Below, one piece after another: positions 46,333 to 54,756 of a stretch of DNA of 64,000 bases. The notes under the pieces are model-generated. The model saw nothing but the letters and a program-made list of their open reading frames with translations, was not told the DNA's origin and did no database searches. This DNA is from Salinivirgaceae bacterium (lineage in GTDB: Bacteria > Bacteroidota > Bacteroidia > Bacteroidales > SZUA-534). The stretch lies in the NCBI GenBank assembly GCA_017645945.1, contig JAGCNL010000076.1, positions 124,001 through 188,000 of the forward strand, read 5' to 3'. The translations under genes and the position numbers were made by a program. Each line of letters opens with the position of its first letter. The stretch's first letter is position 1.

Positions 46333-47730
46333 ATGTTTGCAGTTATGATTTTGGTGTTCGTGCTTGGCTACCTCGCCATTGCCATGGAACACCCGTTCAG
46401 AATTGACAAAGCCGCGCCGGCACTTTTTATCGGAGCTGCTTTGTGGGCAATTTATGCACTTGGCGCCGACAGCATCCTGTCGCTCGGACACAGCGCCGCT
46501 TGGAACAAATACTCGCTCAATCTTGAGGGCGGACTCACCGACAAAAACATTCATTCGTTCTTCAATTACGAACTTATTCACCATCTGGGAGATACGGCCG
46601 AAATTCTATTCTTCCTGCTTGGCGCGATGACCATTGTCGAGACCGTCGACCGTCACCGCGGATTCAAGGTCATTACCGATAAAATCAAAACCACAAACAA
46701 GGTTAAACTGCTGTGGATTTTGAGCATTCTGACGTTCTTCATGAGCGCCATTCTCGACAACCTGACAACAACAATTGTGATGGTTGCCCTGCTTCGCAAA
46801 CTTGTTGGCGACCAGAAAACACGCTGGTTCTACGCCAGTATGATTGTGATTGCCGCAAACGCTGGCGGCGCATGGTCGCCCATTGGCGATGTCACAACCA
46901 TCATGCTCTGGATTGGCGGCCAGGTTACGACCGAAAAAATTGTTTTCGAGGTCTTCCTGCCATCACTCATCTGCCTCTGCATCCCGCTGATAATCATGAG
47001 TTTCACGTTTAAAGGCGAGATTGAGCGCCCCACCGACGAATCGATTGACAAGGACGACTGGGGCACATCGCAGCGCACACAGAAGGCAATGCTTGTTCTG
47101 GGCGTGGGCGGTCTTTTGTTTGTACCTGTGTTTAAAACAGTTACACATCTTCCGCCATACCTCGGAATGTTGCTCAGCCTCTCGATTGTGTGGGCAATTA
47201 CCGAGCTTATCCATAAAAATCACGCGCCAGGTATAAAGAACAAACTGCGCCCGACCTACATTCTGACACATATCGACACGCCAACCATTTTGTTCTTCTT
47301 GGGCATTCTGCTTGCCGTTTCGGCACTGCAGTCAGCAGGTCACCTGTCGCTTTTGTCGAATGCTTTGGATGGCTGTTTCAAAGATACGCCTGGCGGTGTT
47401 TTCATTATCGATGTCATCATCGGTATACTCTCTTCGGTGGTTGATAATGTGCCACTTGTGGCTGGTGCCATGGGCATGTACCCCGTTGAAGCAGCCGATG
47501 CAGTTGGCTACGCCGCCAACTTCGTGCAGAACGGACCGTTCTGGGAATTCCTGGCCTACACTGCCGGCACAGGTGGTAGCATGCTCATCATCGGCTCGGC
47601 TGCTGGTGTTGCTGCAATGGGACTGGAAAAAATCGACTTCATCTGGTACATGAAACACGTGTCGTGGCTTGCTCTCATCGGCTACATCGCTGGTGCGGCA
47701 TTCTTCGTTACAATGTGCGTAATTAGTTGA
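46333..47730 (+). CDS. nhaD: NhaD-type sodium/proton antiporter
   Basis: This 465-residue membrane protein of the ion-transporter superfamily has about twelve membrane segments. ILDNLTTTIVMVALLRK near residue 140 and NAGGAWSPIGDVTTIMLW near 177 form one half of the ion path, and SSVVDNVPLVAGAMGMY near 377 the other; the paired DN motifs are diagnostic of NhaD. It expels Na+ or Li+ in exchange for protons. ATG 46333 (MFAVMILVFV) was chosen from the promoter position. Flanked by its own promoter and terminator. Confidence 0.93.
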   Translation: MFAVMILVFVLGYLAIAMEHPFRIDKAAPALFIGAALWAIYALGADSILSLGHSAAWNKYSLNLEGGLTDKNIHSFFNYELIHHLGDTAEILFFLLGAMTIVETVDRHRGFKVITDKIKTTNKVKLLWILSILTFFMSAILDNLTTTIVMVALLRKLVGDQKTRWFYASMIVIAANAGGAWSPIGDVTTIMLWIGGQVTTEKIVFEVFLPSLICLCIPLIIMSFTFKGEIERPTDESIDKDDWGTSQRTQKAMLVLGVGGLLFVPVFKTVTHLPPYLGMLLSLSIVWAITELIHKNHAPGIKNKLRPTYILTHIDTPTILFFLGILLAVSALQSAGHLSLLSNALDGCFKDTPGGVFIIDVIIGILSSVVDNVPLVAGAMGMYPVEAADAVGYAANFVQNGPFWEFLAYTAGTGGSMLIIGSAAGVAAMGLEKIDFIWYMKHVSWLALIGYIAGAAFFVTMCVIS

Positions 47731-47767
47731 AAATCATAAAGGTTTAGGGTTATACAATAAGTGAGAG

Positions 47768-47806
47768 AACAGGGCTCCGCCGAAAGGTTGGGGCCCTGTT
47801 TTTTTG
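47768..47806 (+). terminator. Terminator of nhaD
   Basis: ACAGGGC with CC pairs with GG and GCCCTGT, followed by seven T. Confidence 0.85.
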
Positions 47807-48239
47807 ATGGACTCGACTAAGATACTATTGGAAAAATATCAGTTATATTTGTAGTTGGCTACGTCTGCTGCGCAGAGATATTTTTAAAATCAGCCGCAGT
47901 TGACAACCAATAATGAATTGTATGTGAAACATAATTTGAAACAAGAAACAGAAAATTTAATTTAACATATTTATTAACAAAGCATTAGCTATTATTCGCA
48001 TTCAAAACAAAAGCGTCGGAAACTCTTGATTTGAACGAAATCGGGTAATGCGTATTCGCGGGATTGTCACGTTCCGCAGCACCAAAAATGTAGTTGGTGC
48101 TTACACCCAAAGGGTGTGAGCAAAACTATTTGGTGCAGCGGAGTTCACCGACGCTCTTCGCGAATGCGATAGGAAGGTTCACACCTTTCTTCTATCCGAT
48201 AGTAAAGATTGATGGTTGATGCAAAAACTATCAATCACA
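47807..48239. other. Gene-free region before the restriction gene
   Basis: No protein gene was found. TATATTTG at 47844-47851 is a full -7 match that could start a transcript through the structured region (47993-48171) and on into the restriction gene. A further imperfect hairpin, GATAGGAAGG against CCTTTCTTCTATC, lies at about 48168-48196. Confidence 0.5.
47993..48171. other. Nested inverted-repeat region: possible structured RNA or palindromic element
   Basis: Five helices nest in one another: 47996-48003 with 48162-48169 (TCGCATTC/GAATGCGA); 48012-48019 with 48148-48155 (AGCGTCGG/CCGACGCT), continued by 48021-48025 with 48141-48145; 48074-48086 with 48129-48141, 13 positions with one A-A mismatch; and 48099-48108 with 48112-48121 closed by AAA (one G-U pair). 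A side hairpin GATTT/AAATC lies at 48028-48042. One or two bases at 48141-48142 are shared between helices. I know no family for it. No reverse transcriptase, transposase or TnpB gene is adjacent. Confidence 0.55.
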
Positions 48240-50486
48240 ATGGCAAAACAAAAAATCAGCGAAAGTGTTACAGAAAACTTGTTTCGCGGCTTTTATGGCT
48301 CGAATACTTTTATAGAAAAATCGGCAATCCCTTCAGGATATGGATTTGTATCAAAAAAAGGGACAAAATATGCTGGTTACCCAGATTTTTTCCTATATGG
48401 AGATGAATATTGCATCATTGTAGAAGCTAAAGCGACAGACCAAGATGCAGCGCAGGAAGAAACTCAATACTACATCATTAACAATAAAATACACAAGGAC
48501 ATAATTGGTATAGCTATTTCTGGCCAATCGGTTGAAAACATTCATATTACATATTATTTAAAACTAAATGGGGAAACGGTCATCGTTAAATTTCCACAAG
48601 AGAATTTTTTCATGTCCCTTTCGGAAATAAAAAAACAATATATAAAGACAAAATACGGAGAAAGCGTTTCTACAGAATCCTTAGTTGCAGTATTAAAGGA
48701 TTTAAACAAAAAATTTAATGACAACAATAAAGTAAGAGATACCGACCGAAGTCTGTTTTTTTCAGGTTTGATGATTGCTTTAAAAAACAACAATTTTCGA
48801 AACACATATAAAAATATTGTAGCCCCATCAAAACAGGAAGTGGCTTCAACAAAAGCAACTGTTCTTGAAGCTCACCATCTTAACAAAAGCATTCTTGATG
48901 CCATAACAACAGAACTAGAAAGCAAAATAAACAACTTGTCAAAAGAATTTAGTTGGAGAGATAAATTCTCGTTTATTAAAAACATAGACTATACGCTTGA
49001 CGAATACAAAAAGATTATAGGGATTATTGAAGAAAAAATATTCTATCCGTTTCAAAATGATGAGAAAAGAGACATTTTAGGAAGTGCATACAAAATTTTC
49101 CTATCACGCGCGGGGAAAGTAGACAATAAGAATATCATTTTAACGCCTGACCACATAAAAGAGCTTATGGTTCGTTTGGCGCGCTTAAAAGTCGATGATG
49201 TTGTATTGGATACTTGCATGGGGTCTGGTGGATTCCTTATGGAAGCTATGGAAACAATGATAGCGTTAGCTAATGGAAATGTTGAAAACATTGCTCATAT
49301 CACAGAATGCCAACTTATTGGGTTTGAGATAGATTCTGTGCTTTTTGCCCTTGCTTGCTCAAATATGTTTTTACATGGAGACGGCAGAACAAATTTGTTA
49401 TATAGGAGTAGTTTACTGGATGAAACTCAAGGCGGAATAGTTAATAACAATGACAAAGAATTACTTGAGTATATTCAAGAAATGGAACCGACAAAGGTCA
49501 TCATAAATCCACCTTATGAGAATAACAACCCTATCAAATTCACTTTGCAAGCGTTAAAATACCTTAAATCAGGAGGAAAACTTGTTATAATTATGCCAAC
49601 CCCTACATTGACTCATAATCAAGGTGGATTGACAGAAACCGTTTTGTCTATGGCAAAATTGGATTACGTTATAAAAATGCCAAACAAACTGTTTTCTGAA
49701 CAAAAACGAACTGTAAACACATCGATTTTCGGATTTACTAAAACGCCACATTTACATACCGACGAAGTTCTCTTTTATAATCTTGAAGATGATGGTTTCA
49801 TAAGCATTCAGCATAAAGGAAGAATTGATAAATATGGCATGTGGCCCCAAATAGAAGAAAAAATTTTTAACACGATAACTAATTCAAAAGAAATTCCTGG
49901 AATATGTCTAAAGAAAAGTATTTATAAAGACGGCATATTGAATTGTGCTGGAGTACAGACTCGGCGTTGTAGTAATTATGAGATGGTAAAGATTGGCACA
50001 TTATTTCAGGTAGATGAAGGTACTCTTGCGAGCGAAAGCAACATTGATGGTGACTATCCGTTTGTTACTGCAAGTGAAGAATGGAAAACTCATGTTGAAT
50101 ACGCGCTTGATACTGAAGCAATAGTGTACGCTGTTGGTGCTGCTGGGTCGTTAGGTCGCAGTCATTATATCAAAGGAAAGTTTATAGCAAGTAATTTATG
50201 TCTTGTTTTAACAAATAAGAATAATCCAAAGTATCCTATTGATTTGGAATTCTATAATTGCTATTTTGCTTCAATTAGAAAACAAATAGTATCAGATTTA
50301 GCAGATGGCACATCTAAATTGACAATATCCTTAGAGATGTTTAAAGAATACTACATAGACTATGTTCCTTTTGATAAACAGCAAACCTTTGTTAAAACGA
50401 AACTGAAAGGTTTTTTGAAGTTGAAAGAGAAATATAAAAAGGCTCAAGAGCAGTTGTCCGAAGACATAAGTAATATAGCTAATTAA
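48240..50486 (+). CDS. Single-chain restriction-modification protein (nuclease, N6-methylase, target recognition)
   Basis: This 748-residue AT-rich gene seems to join three functions. Residues 48-64 (PDF, then IIVEAK) fit a PD-(D/E)xK nuclease of the HsdR_N type. The methylase core has DTCMGSGGF at 324-332 for SAM binding and NPPY at 423-426 for N6-adenine catalysis, as in HsdM. The last 160 residues (KIGTLFQVDEG, YPFVTASE, and a coiled-coil LKLKEKYKKAQEQ) look like one type I HsdS half with its spacer helix. No separate S or R gene lies nearby, so it could be a type IIG/BcgI-like enzyme. ATG 48240 (MAKQKISESV) is preferred; ATG 48219 is possible. Confidence 0.82.
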   Translation: MAKQKISESVTENLFRGFYGSNTFIEKSAIPSGYGFVSKKGTKYAGYPDFFLYGDEYCIIVEAKATDQDAAQEETQYYIINNKIHKDIIGIAISGQSVENIHITYYLKLNGETVIVKFPQENFFMSLSEIKKQYIKTKYGESVSTESLVAVLKDLNKKFNDNNKVRDTDRSLFFSGLMIALKNNNFRNTYKNIVAPSKQEVASTKATVLEAHHLNKSILDAITTELESKINNLSKEFSWRDKFSFIKNIDYTLDEYKKIIGIIEEKIFYPFQNDEKRDILGSAYKIFLSRAGKVDNKNIILTPDHIKELMVRLARLKVDDVVLDTCMGSGGFLMEAMETMIALANGNVENIAHITECQLIGFEIDSVLFALACSNMFLHGDGRTNLLYRSSLLDETQGGIVNNNDKELLEYIQEMEPTKVIINPPYENNNPIKFTLQALKYLKSGGKLVIIMPTPTLTHNQGGLTETVLSMAKLDYVIKMPNKLFSEQKRTVNTSIFGFTKTPHLHTDEVLFYNLEDDGFISIQHKGRIDKYGMWPQIEEKIFNTITNSKEIPGICLKKSIYKDGILNCAGVQTRRCSNYEMVKIGTLFQVDEGTLASESNIDGDYPFVTASEEWKTHVEYALDTEAIVYAVGAAGSLGRSHYIKGKFIASNLCLVLTNKNNPKYPIDLEFYNCYFASIRKQIVSDLADGTSKLTISLEMFKEYYIDYVPFDKQQTFVKTKLKGFLKLKEKYKKAQEQLSEDISNIAN

Positions 50487-50538
50487 GAAAAGTTAAATCT
50501 AAATGTGTATTTATTATATCCTAGTGTTCTCAACAACC

Positions 50539-50579
50539 AAAAAAGCGGAAATCCCCAAGCGCGGGAAATCCGCTTTTTT
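50539..50579 (+). terminator. Terminator of the restriction gene
   Basis: AAAAAAGCGGA pairs with TCCGCTTTTTT (50569-50579), with an inner CCC/GGG pair. Confidence 0.9.
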
Positions 50580-50686
50580 GCTGTGTAAATCAGTGTTTTC
50601 TGTGCGAGAGAAATCTGCGTTCAAAAAGGAAGCCGCGATGCTCACCACCATTGAATTGGCCGATTTGGCGGTTTAGTTCATTTGGT

Positions 50687-50801
50687 TGCGATAATCTGCT
50701 GCTAAGTGCCTAAAAAAATGAGTTAGCAGCACGCTATCGAACAAATATAGCTGATAACATGTTGTTAAGTGGTAAAAAATATGAGTTAACAGCAGATTAT
50801 C
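50687..50801. repeat. Palindromic direct repeat, left copy
   Basis: The element opens with GATAATCTGCTG (50690-50701) and closes with its exact reverse complement CAGCAGATTATC (50790-50801). Inside are two smaller stem-loops, GCTGCTAA/TTAGCAGC and TGTTAA/TTAACA, each with a loop of the type GTGnnTAAAAAA followed by ATGAG. The whole 115 bp recurs at 52331-52445 with five differences. Confidence 0.92.
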
Positions 50802-50886
50802 CGAAAATAATGTTTTACTTTGTTGATGAAAACAATCCGTTTGAAATTGGCGGTGCCAAAAGTTATTGGTGACGCCAAAAAACAAA

Positions 50887-52338
50887 ATGCAAACGGCTTT
50901 AAAACAGACTGTTATGATTATCGGCAGAGAGAACGAGCGGAAAGAATTACTCGAACTTTTGGAAAAAGACGAGTCTCAATTCTGCGCCGTGTATGGGCGG
51001 CGGCGTGTCGGAAAGACCTATCTGATACGCGAAACATTTGAAAATCAGTTTGCTTTCTACCACACAGGCATTGCCAATGTCGGGCGGAAAGAGCAACTGG
51101 CCGAATTCCGCGAATCGCTGCGCCGAGCAGGGCTGAAGCGCTGCAAGATGCCCAAAACGTGGTTCGATGCGTTCCACTATTTGAGCGATTTGCTGAAAAA
51201 ATCGTCGGCAGAAAAAAAGGTTGTTTTCATTGACGAACTGCCGTGGATGGACACGCCAAAATCGCAGTTTGTCAGTGCGTTGGAGCATTTCTGGAACGGT
51301 TGGGCGAATATGCGCAACGACATTGTTCTGATTGTCTGCGGAAGCGCCACATCGTGGATTGTGAAGAAGATAATGCGCAACCACGGCGGGCTTTACGGGC
51401 GGCTCACGCGCCAAATCCACCTTCCGCCGTTCAACCTGTACGAGTGCGAGCAATACGCTCATCTTCAAGGACTTGAACTCACACGGAAAGAATTGGCCGA
51501 AGCCTATATGATTTTTGGCGGCATACCATATTATTGGAGCCTTCTGCGCCGCGGCGAGAGTCTGGCACAGAACATCGACAGGCTCTGCTTTGCCGACAGC
51601 GGCCGTCTTTCCGACGAATTCGATGCTCTCTACGCATCGCTTTTCAAAAATCCCGCACCTTATATTGATGTTGTTACTACACTGTCAACCAAAAAGATAG
51701 GAATGACGCGCAAAGAGTTGCTGAAAGGTGCGGGCCTGACGGACAACCCTGTGTTCAACCGCGTGCTTGAGGAGTTGCAGTTGTGCGGTTTCATCAGAAA
51801 ATATCAGTCGATGCAGAAGCGTGAGCGCGATGCCCTGTTCCAACTGATGGACAATTTCACGCTGTTCTATTTCCAATATTTCCGCAACAATTCGCGCCAC
51901 GACGCGCATTTTTGGACCAACAGCCTGAGCACTGGGCTGCACAACGCGTGGGCTGGGCTTGCGTTTGAGCGCATGTGCCTGTGGCATCTGCCGCAGATAA
52001 AGCAGGCGCTTGGCGTGTCGGGTGTGGTGAGTTACGTGCAGTCGTGGCGCACCGAAGCCAACAGCGAGCACAGCGGCGCGCAGGTTGATTTGCTGATTGA
52101 CCGCAACGATGGCATCATCAATCTTTGCGAGATGAAATTCGCGGGCGATGAGTTTGTCATCGACAAGGCCGAAGATGATTTCCTGCGCCGCCGAAAATCT
52201 GTTTTTCAGATGGTTACAAAGACTCGGAAGGCCGTTCACACAACAATGATAACCACCTACGGTCTGGCGCACAACGCTTATCGAAACAATATCCAATCGG
52301 AAATTGTATTGAACGATTTGTTCGCTAATGTGCGATAA
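50887..52338 (+). CDS. AAA ATPase with C-terminal DUF234 domain
   Basis: This 483-residue protein has Walker A YGRRRVGKT at residues 37-45 and Walker B VVFIDELPWMD near 112-122, then a winged-helix-like region (about 270-330) and a DUF234-type C-terminus in which VDLLID and EMKF (near 400-420) form a PD-(D/E)xK-like nuclease pattern. Such ATPases are abundant and often duplicated in anaerobic Bacteroidota and archaea; function unknown. ATG 50914 is also a possible start. The stop codon TAA lies inside the right-hand palindromic repeat. GC content is near that of the chromosome, unlike the AT-rich gene before it. Confidence 0.88.
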   Translation: MQTALKQTVMIIGRENERKELLELLEKDESQFCAVYGRRRVGKTYLIRETFENQFAFYHTGIANVGRKEQLAEFRESLRRAGLKRCKMPKTWFDAFHYLSDLLKKSSAEKKVVFIDELPWMDTPKSQFVSALEHFWNGWANMRNDIVLIVCGSATSWIVKKIMRNHGGLYGRLTRQIHLPPFNLYECEQYAHLQGLELTRKELAEAYMIFGGIPYYWSLLRRGESLAQNIDRLCFADSGRLSDEFDALYASLFKNPAPYIDVVTTLSTKKIGMTRKELLKGAGLTDNPVFNRVLEELQLCGFIRKYQSMQKRERDALFQLMDNFTLFYFQYFRNNSRHDAHFWTNSLSTGLHNAWAGLAFERMCLWHLPQIKQALGVSGVVSYVQSWRTEANSEHSGAQVDLLIDRNDGIINLCEMKFAGDEFVIDKAEDDFLRRRKSVFQMVTKTRKAVHTTMITTYGLAHNAYRNNIQSEIVLNDLFANVR

Positions 52339-52445
52339 TCTGCTGCTAAGTGCCTAAAAAAATGAGTTAGCAGCACGCTATCGAACAAAAATTGCAGATA
52401 ACGTGCTGTTAAGTGGTAAAAAATATGAGTTAACAGCAGATTATC
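52331..52445. repeat. Palindromic direct repeat, right copy
   Basis: It is the same 115-bp element as at 50687-50801: GATAATCTGCTG at 52334-52345 and CAGCAGATTATC at 52434-52445, about 95.5% identical, with all five differences in the middle (around 52387-52405). Here the second inner stem is longer (GCTGTTAA/TTAACAGC). The ATPase reading frame ends on the TAA at 52336-52338 inside it. Confidence 0.92.
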
Positions 52446-52575
52446 GTGTTTGTTTTACAAGAAAGCGCGTTTATCATTACCGCTGAGGCGAAAACAGCGC
52501 CAAGTTTGCAGTTACAGTGCCATCCATTCGCAACTATCAACTTTTATTCGCACATTGCGAAAAAATTCTGAAACA

Positions 52576-53637
52576 ATGAAACATCCGATACTGATGGCTG
52601 CGGCAATTGTGCTGATGGGCTGCTCCGGGCAACCTGACAAAAAGCAAGCGGCAACAAATACCGAGCACGTCAAACTGAAAATTGAATTGACCGATGGCAG
52701 CAACTACACCTCAGGACAAACCATCACACTGAAAATCAGCGCCGACAGCAATGCCCTACCCGATTCGGCACGAGCCATTGTCGATGGCCGCTCGTTCTGG
52801 TTCGTAAAAGGTACAGCTGACATCGAAATACCAACCACTGACTTATCCGTCGGGCAGAAAACCATTCGCGTGGAAGGCAGGCTTGGCAATGGCGCAATGG
52901 CCGAAGGTCGGGCTCTCGTCTGCATCAAATCTGACATCGAACCCGAGCGCCTAACCTATAAAGTGCTTAAGCAACTACCTCACAATCAGCGGTATTATAC
53001 TCAAGGGCTTGAGTTAGACGGTGGCACTCTCTACGAAGGAACCGGACTGGAAGGCATGTCGGCCATCTATCGGATTGATTTTGAGAAACAAAACATAATC
53101 ACCAGCATCAGTCTGCCAAACAACTATTTCGGCGAAGGAATAACCATCATGGGCGACAAACTCTACCAACTCACATGGCGCAGCTGCATCGGATTCGTAT
53201 ATAACAAACAGACACTCAACAAATTGGGCGAATTCAGTTATTCAACCGAAGGCTGGGGACTCACCAACAATGGTAAAGAACTGATAATGAGCGATGGAAC
53301 CGAAAAAATCCACTTCATCGACACCACATCACTTCAGGTGAAGCGCACCATTCAGGTGTACGACACCGAAGGCCCTGTGACCGAACTGAACGAGCTTGAA
53401 TATGTTGACGGCCTGATTTACGCCAACATCTACTGCACCGACAACATTGTCGCCATCGACCCAGCAACTGGCAAGGTTTTGAAAATCATCGATATGCGCA
53501 ATCTTCTCGATGTATCGAAACTCACGCAAAGAGTTGATGTTTTGAACGGAATCGCCTATCAGAAAACCACTGGCCGCTGGTTTGTTACCGGAAAACTTTG
53601 GCCGAAAATGTTCCAAGTGGAGTTTGTAGGGAAATAA
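52576..53637 (+). CDS. Glutaminyl-peptide cyclotransferase lipoprotein
   Basis: This 353-residue lipoprotein starts at ATG 52576 (MKHPILMAAA), with lipobox LMGC near residue 17. Residues about 35-115 form an Ig-like beta region not needed for the enzyme. The rest is a beta-propeller of the plant/bacterial glutaminyl cyclase family: QRYYTQGLELDGGTLYEGTG, then FGEGITI, YQLTWR, EGWGLTN, and a C-terminal LNGIAYQKTTGRWFVTGK. It converts N-terminal Gln to pyroglutamate on exported proteins. In this window all five predicted signal-peptidase I products begin with Gln, so substrates are at hand. It follows the ATPase cassette but is not obviously linked to it. Confidence 0.88.
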   Translation: MKHPILMAAAIVLMGCSGQPDKKQAATNTEHVKLKIELTDGSNYTSGQTITLKISADSNALPDSARAIVDGRSFWFVKGTADIEIPTTDLSVGQKTIRVEGRLGNGAMAEGRALVCIKSDIEPERLTYKVLKQLPHNQRYYTQGLELDGGTLYEGTGLEGMSAIYRIDFEKQNIITSISLPNNYFGEGITIMGDKLYQLTWRSCIGFVYNKQTLNKLGEFSYSTEGWGLTNNGKELIMSDGTEKIHFIDTTSLQVKRTIQVYDTEGPVTELNELEYVDGLIYANIYCTDNIVAIDPATGKVLKIIDMRNLLDVSKLTQRVDVLNGIAYQKTTGRWFVTGKLWPKMFQVEFVGK

Positions 53638-53727
53638 ATGGTGTTGGGTGTTGGGTGTTGGCAAATGCATAAACTTGACACAATTACGTCTGTTGTCTGA
53701 AGTCTGTTGTCTGAAGTCAAAAAAAGT
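53638..53727. repeat. Short slipped tandem repeats before the patatin gene
   Basis: GGTGTTGGGTGTTGGGTGTTGG is three copies of a 7-bp word, and TCTGTTGTCTGAAG is repeated twice just before the start codon. The latter resembles the words in the menC-menE spacer. Confidence 0.7.
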
Positions 53728-54573
53728 ATGAAAAAAGGGTTAATTCTTGAAGGCGGTGCCATGCGTGGAATGTTCACGGCGGGTGTGCTCGATGTGCTGA
53801 TGGAAAACGGCATTGAGTTCGATGGGGCAATCGGGGTATCGGCTGGAGCCACTTTCGGTTGCAACATCAAATCGCGGCAGCCTGGACGTGCTATCCGATA
53901 CAACAAGCGTTTCGCGCACGACTGGCGATATTGCTCCCTACGCTCGCTGCTCGCCACGGGCGACCTTTACGGCGCCGATTTCTGCTACAACATTCTGCCG
54001 CACCAGCTCGACATTTTCGACCTCGACACCTATCGACAAAATCCGATGGAATTTTGGGTTGTGGCTTCGGACTGCGAGACTGGCAAGCCCATTTACAAGC
54101 GTCTCGACACCTGCGACGACCGCGACCTGGCATGGATGCGCGCCAGTGCCTCGATGCCCTTGGCCAGCCGCATTGTGGAGGTTGATGGTCACATACTGCT
54201 CGACGGCGGCATCACCGACTCCATTCCTCTGCAGTATTTCAAAAGCATCGGCTACGACCGCAATGTAGTGGTGCTAACCCAACCACGCACCTACTGCAAA
54301 GGCCCAAACCGCCTGATGTGGCTGATGCGTTTGGTTTTACGGCGTTATCCAATGATTATCAAACCATTACATGATAGACATTTAGAATATAACCGAACCA
54401 CAGCCGAAGTCCACAACCTCGCCGACAAGGGTGAAGTGCTTGTCATCTGCCCCGAAACGCCACTCAATATCAGCCGTACCTCAAAAAATCCCGATGAAAT
54501 GCAACGAGTTTACGATGAGGGGCGACGCATCGCGAAAGCGCAAATTGACGCAATCAAGCAATTTATGGAGTAA
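53728..54573 (+). CDS. Patatin-like phospholipase
   Basis: This 281-residue protein (ATG 53728, MKKGLILEGG) has the oxyanion-hole EGGAMRGMF at residues 8-16, nucleophile S38 in GVSAG, and the dyad aspartate D159 in LDGGITD. This is the Ser-Asp lipase fold of patatins, close to the short YjjU/RssA-like bacterial forms. The N-terminus shows no signal peptide, so it probably acts on the inner face of the membrane or on soluble lipids. Its C-terminus ends soon after AKAQIDAIKQF. Confidence 0.92.
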   Translation: MKKGLILEGGAMRGMFTAGVLDVLMENGIEFDGAIGVSAGATFGCNIKSRQPGRAIRYNKRFAHDWRYCSLRSLLATGDLYGADFCYNILPHQLDIFDLDTYRQNPMEFWVVASDCETGKPIYKRLDTCDDRDLAWMRASASMPLASRIVEVDGHILLDGGITDSIPLQYFKSIGYDRNVVVLTQPRTYCKGPNRLMWLMRLVLRRYPMIIKPLHDRHLEYNRTTAEVHNLADKGEVLVICPETPLNISRTSKNPDEMQRVYDEGRRIAKAQIDAIKQFME

Positions 54574-54688
54574 TTATCTGTAATTCAAATACTTACCATC
54601 AAGAAAAAGCGCCGAAACGAATAGATTATCAACTAATCGGAAATAAACTTTTTGGAATTCGCAACCTTTTTACTTTAATTTGCATCAT

Positions 54689-54726
54689 ATATTGTGGTTA
54701 CAGCAAAGATTTTGTTGCCACCATAT
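54689..54726 (+). other. Leader hairpin before the small lipoprotein gene
   Basis: ATAT and GTGG (54689-54697) pair with CCAC and ATAT (54718-54726) with one mismatch, and CAGCAA (54701-54706) pairs with TTGTTG (54712-54717), giving a long imperfect stem that ends 30 bases before the start codon. Confidence 0.45.
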
Positions 54727-54756
54727 AGGTTTAAAAACATTAAATTTTAACTAACT

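Noticed and set aside
47993..48171. Retron or IS605/TnpB guide RNA
   Set aside because: No reverse transcriptase, TnpA or TnpB gene is within reach, and the fold does not resemble an msr-msd.
50687..52445. Integron attC sites
   Set aside because: The palindromes lack the RYYYAAC...GTTRRRY core sites and there is no integrase; the loop sequence and the paired direct copies do not fit.
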